This document shows, one piece after another, positions 13,205 through 15,066 of a stretch of DNA of 15,066 bases; position 1 is the first letter of the stretch; each line of letters opens with the position of its first letter. The stretch is from an uncultured bacterium (GTDB lineage: Bacteria; Patescibacteriota; CALEFQ01). The position numbers and the translations under genes were made by a program. The notes below the pieces were generated by a model, which made no database searches, was not told where the DNA came from, and worked only from the letters and a program-made list of their open reading frames with translations. Location: positions 1 through 15,066 of the forward strand of contig CALEFQ010000017.1 in assembly GCA_937877125.1 (NCBI GenBank). The letters are read 5' to 3'.

Positions 13205-13924
13205 TTATTCGGTTACTTCGGGCGAGGTTTCGTTTGCCGCGGCGGGGTTTGATTCTGTCGGCGCTTCAGTTTCCGGAGTCAAAGCGGGGGCATCGGGGGA
13301 TTCCGGCGTGGGCGGATTTTCGGGAGCGGCGGGAGCCAGGGCAAAAAGGTAATTCCAGGAATCGTCAGCGTTGAAGAAAGTTTTTTTGATTTCGAAGGCG
13401 GTGGCCGGCGCGTCTTCCGGCAGGAGAAAATCGATCGTCATTTCTTTTTTTTGCTGGGGTTCTAGTGTTTCCGTCAGCGGCGCGGTAATTTCCCGGTAAC
13501 CCTGGTTCAAGGTGAAGTTTTCAAAATGAACGGTCTGATCGGACAAATTTTTCAGCTCGACCGTGACCAATTCGTGCGAATCTTCTTGGCGCCAGCTTAG
13601 TAAAGAAACACGCACGTTCTTTTTGGTGAAGGAGGTGTTCTTGTTTTCGGCCTGGGCCTGGTCGGCGGCGGATTCTTTAATTTCCTCGGTCGTTTCCTGA
13701 AGCGCCGAAATTTGTTCCTGCAGTAAGCTGGTCGATTCCTTGGCCTCGTCGACGATTTCCTTCAGGTCGGTTGACTGGGAAATGTCTAGCGACGGGAGCC
13801 GCCATTCATTAAAAAAAGTGAGCCAAGCCACGACGATGACTACCAGCGAGACAATCGACCAAATCCAAACCAGGCGCTTGCGCTCGGATAAAGGCTTTTG
13901 GCGGGTGCTATCTAAAAAGTTCAT
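13205..13924 (-). CDS. Single-TM protein with coiled coil, beta domain and acidic Pro/Ala/Thr tail; unknown function
   Basis: A 239-residue protein: basic N-terminus, one TM helix (about 17-38, VWIWSIVSLVVIVVAW), then a predicted coiled coil (about 53-92: DLKEIVDEAKESTSLLQEQ and onward), a likely beta-sandwich (about 100-195, with VTVELKNLSDQTVHFENFTL resembling DUF4352/Ig-like lipoprotein domains in style) and a 35-residue tail rich in Pro, Glu, Ala and Thr. With positive charges before the TM, the bulk should face outside. No family was recognised and no catalytic motif is seen. It starts 4 bases after the stop of the MBL-fold gene, so the two are probably co-transcribed. TATAAT occurs just before the ATG but with no suitable -35. 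Confidence 0.7.
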   Translation of the reverse strand: MNFLDSTRQKPLSERKRLVWIWSIVSLVVIVVAWLTFFNEWRLPSLDISQSTDLKEIVDEAKESTSLLQEQISALQETTEEIKESAADQAQAENKNTSFTKKNVRVSLLSWRQEDSHELVTVELKNLSDQTVHFENFTLNQGYREITAPLTETLEPQQKKEMTIDFLLPEDAPATAFEIKKTFFNADDSWNYLFALAPAAPENPPTPESPDAPALTPETEAPTESNPAAANETSPEVTE

Positions 13925-13928
13925 GTGA

Positions 13929-14561
13929 TTATACCGGCGAGAGGACGACGACTTCGGTCTTTTCCATCGGGATCAGTTTCTTAAGAGTCCTAAGTTTCGG
14001 GACGGGCTTGACGGTCGGCGCGCCCATTTCTTTCAGGAAGGGCTTGAAATCATCCAGCGGAGTTTTCAGCCCGGGCAATTTATAATGCATTGGTATGACG
14101 AAACCGGGCTCGATCTGTTGGACGATTTTGGCGGCGGTTTTGGCGTCGATTGTGTCGCGTCCGCCGATCGGGATGAGGAGAATATCAACGCCGTCAATCT
14201 TGCTTTCCAGCTTTTCATCAAGCAGGTGGCCAATGTCGCCCAAATGGCAGATCCGGATATCTTCCATTTCGATAGTGAAAGCGTAATTAAGCCCGCGCTT
14301 TTTGCCTTGTTCTTTATCGCGGTAGGACCAGAGGCCACGCATCAAAACGCCCTTAGCCTCGTACTCCCCCGGGGTGTTGAAAATCAGCGGGTTGTCTTTG
14401 ATCTCTTCAGCCGAATAGGTATCGTTGTTGCTTAGGGTGACGATGGAAGCGCTGGTTCGAGGCGGCTTGATCCCCAATTCTTTCCCAAAGGGATCAGTCA
14501 TCAGGGTGACTTCACCCGAAACCAGTTTGAAGCAATTTTGACCGTGCCAGTAGATATGCAT
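13929..14561 (-). CDS. Metallo-beta-lactamase-fold protein with degenerate metal motif (UlaG/Lactamase_B_3-like)
   Basis: A 210-residue MBL-fold protein of the UlaG/Lactamase_B_3 type: HGQNCFKL start, TDPFG (22-26), NTPGEYEAKGV (62-72), HLGDIGHLL (106-114), VDILLIPIGGRDTIDAKTAA (from 125) and VIPMHYK (155-161). The central HxHxDH metal motif, expected after the VT strand, reads SNNDTYS: N45, D47, Y49 and S50 stand where His, His, Asp and His normally lie. The later ligands H106/D109 and H159 are kept. It may bind metal differently, or be a non-hydrolytic or structural relative. The ATG at 14559-14561 has no Shine-Dalgarno and follows a TTAAGAT repeat. It is the first gene of its string. Confidence 0.8.
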   Translation of the reverse strand: MHIYWHGQNCFKLVSGEVTLMTDPFGKELGIKPPRTSASIVTLSNNDTYSAEEIKDNPLIFNTPGEYEAKGVLMRGLWSYRDKEQGKKRGLNYAFTIEMEDIRICHLGDIGHLLDEKLESKIDGVDILLIPIGGRDTIDAKTAAKIVQQIEPGFVIPMHYKLPGLKTPLDDFKPFLKEMGAPTVKPVPKLRTLKKLIPMEKTEVVVLSPV

Positions 14562-14565
14562 AAAA

Positions 14566-14603
14566 AAGATATTAAGAAGATTAAGATATTAAGAGTATTA
14601 AGA
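14566..14603. repeat. TTAAGAT-type array before the MBL-fold gene
   Basis: Plus strand AAGATATTAAGAAGATTAAG, then ATATTAAGAGTATTAAGA: about five imperfect 7-9 base units. Confidence 0.8.
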
Positions 14604-14622
14604 ATTATATAATTAGGTAGGC

Positions 14623-14670
14623 CCCCACACTTAAGATGCGTTAGAGGACTAAATCATCTTGAGTGTGGGG
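14623..14670. other. Hairpin 1: 16-bp stem
   Basis: CCCCACACTTAAGATG (14623-14638) pairs with CATCTTGAGTGTGGGG (14655-14670) over 16 positions with one G-T pair and a 16-base loop. It has no T-run on either side, so it is not a classical terminator. Confidence 0.75.
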
Positions 14671-14689
14671 ACGTTTCTCTGAATAGATT

Positions 14690-14782
14690 AGCAGTTTTAG
14701 GGAATGATGTAAAGGATTTTTAGGGCTAACATATGAATAAAAAACTGATTTTACCCTAAAAATCTTCCCGCTTAAAGCTGCT
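14690..14782. other. Hairpin 2: long bulged stem
   Basis: Three stacked stems: AGCAGTTTTA (14690-14699) with TAAAGCTGCT (14773-14782, one G-T pair); GGGAA (14700-14704) with TTCCC (14765-14769); and GATTTTTAGGG (14715-14725) with CCCTAAAAATC (14754-14764). A 10-base one-sided internal loop (14705-14714) and a 3-base bulge interrupt it; the end loop is 28 bases. It lies 20 bases before the -35 box of the plus-strand gene. Confidence 0.65.
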
Positions 14783-14802
14783 TATTTAAGCCATTATTTC
14801 CC

Positions 14803-14831
14803 TTGACAAATTATTTAACTTATGATAATAT
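14803..14831 (+). promoter_or_regulatory. Consensus sigma70 promoter of the 3'-terminal gene
   Basis: TTGACA (14803-14808), 17-base spacer, TAATAT (14826-14831); leader of about 50 bases to the ATG at 14887. Confidence 0.75.
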
Positions 14832-14873
14832 CTTATGATTTAGCTGGTATGGTATGGGAATAAACGTCTTAAT

Positions 14874-14880
14874 AAGGAGG
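14874..14880 (+). promoter_or_regulatory. Shine-Dalgarno of the 3'-terminal gene
   Basis: AAGGAGG, 6 bases before the ATG at 14887-14889. Confidence 0.85.
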
Positions 14881-14886
14881 AAGAAA

Positions 14887-15066
14887 ATGAGAAATACCTG
14901 GCGTCTGATTTCGTTTTTTTTGGCCGGTTTTTTGGTGGCATCGGTTGCTGGTGGAATCCTTTTTTCGGTCAAAACAAAATCCCTTCAGGAATCAGCGGCG
15001 TACCAAATTACGGAACTGACCGATAAGTTCCAAGCCTATAAGTCTTGCCAGTCCAGTGAAAAGGAC
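14887..15066 (+). CDS. Membrane-anchored protein, 3' part outside window
   Basis: The first 60 codons are open to the window end. They show a short basic start (MRNTWR), one hydrophobic helix (about 7-28, LISFFLAGFLVASVAGGILF) and then a polar, probably helical stretch rich in Lys, Gln and Glu that contains one cysteine. A non-cleaved anchor or a signal peptide fits equally well. The family cannot be named from this part. Start choice is well supported by the AAGGAGG site and the TTGACA promoter. Like the zinc-knuckle gene and the nitroreductase, it has its own strong expression signals. Confidence 0.75.
   Translation, partial: MRNTWRLISFFLAGFLVASVAGGILFSVKTKSLQESAAYQITELTDKFQAYKSCQSSEKD

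Larger units (their letters stand above)
14562..14886. other. 325-base non-coding stretch with repeats, two hairpins and a promoter
   Basis: Between divergent genes. It contains, in order, the TTAAGAT repeat (14566-14603), a self-complementary AATTATATAATT (14603-14614) with TATAAT on both strands, hairpin 1 (14623-14670), hairpin 2 (14690-14782) and the promoter and leader of the plus-strand gene (14803-14886). I see no convincing ORF. Regulatory RNA, divergent promoter region and mobile-element remnant are all possible. Confidence 0.6.

Noticed and set aside
13928..13933. TATAAT before the coiled-coil protein as its promoter
   Set aside because: It is formed by the last codons and stop of the upstream gene, has no -35 at a workable distance, and would start transcription inside the coding region.
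14623..14670. Hairpin 1 as an integron attC site or IS end
   Set aside because: The central bases loosely recall GTTAG-type cores, but the core sites are not at the stem ends and no integrase or transposase is present.

Overview
The window looks like chromosomal DNA of a Candidate Phyla Radiation / Patescibacteria bacterium, probably Parcubacteria-like. The pointers are paralogous type IV secretion pilin (T4SS_pilin/TrbC-VirB2-like) proteins, a small L32 with a lysine-rich tail, QueH as the epoxyqueuosine reductase, many small membrane proteins of unknown function, and compact co-directional gene strings that mostly lack Shine-Dalgarno sites. TGA ends one of the genes (4085-4087), so the code is not one of the UGA-recoded CPR codes. 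The taxonomic call is an inference from gene content and style; no rRNA is present.

Layout, left to right, almost all on the minus strand. 1-1884: a small unit read from a consensus promoter at 1891-1919 comprises a 3-TM membrane protein, a bacterial PH-domain membrane protein and queA (cut by the window edge). 1988-4612: two tandem membrane-anchored FAM173-like methyltransferases, a PHP-domain phosphoesterase and queH. 4694-5701: a lone plus-strand zinc-knuckle protein faces a lone minus-strand nitroreductase; each has its own consensus promoter and strong Shine-Dalgarno, and their terminators abut between them. 5822-9574: ruvB, two tandem secreted/anchored pilin-like proteins with cysteine-rich C-termini, and rnc (transcribed rnc to ruvB). 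9730-13140: gyrA, rpmF and nusB. 13205-14561: a single-TM coiled-coil protein and a degenerate metallo-beta-lactamase-fold protein. 14562-14886 is non-coding, with two strong imperfect hairpins and a promoter, leading to a plus-strand membrane protein that runs off the end.

QueA and QueH catalyse consecutive steps of queuosine synthesis. GyrA, RuvB, RNase III, NusB and L32 are core information-processing genes. The remaining genes concern the envelope.

The most unusual features are these. (1) Arrays of 7-8 nt repeats (AGTCAAA, TTAAGAT, AAAACGT and AAAGACTAA types) lie at most gene boundaries, often as inverted pairs that fold into hairpins and sometimes supplying the stop codon. One array sits in frame inside queA and adds about 16 residues. 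(2) Two adjacent proteins join a T4SS-pilin-like membrane hairpin to a cysteine-rich domain with an H...D...HxH-like pattern resembling M15/hedgehog-type metallopeptidases. (3) Several enzymes carry altered key residues: GyrA at both quinolone-contact positions, RNase III, the MBL-fold protein and the PHP protein.
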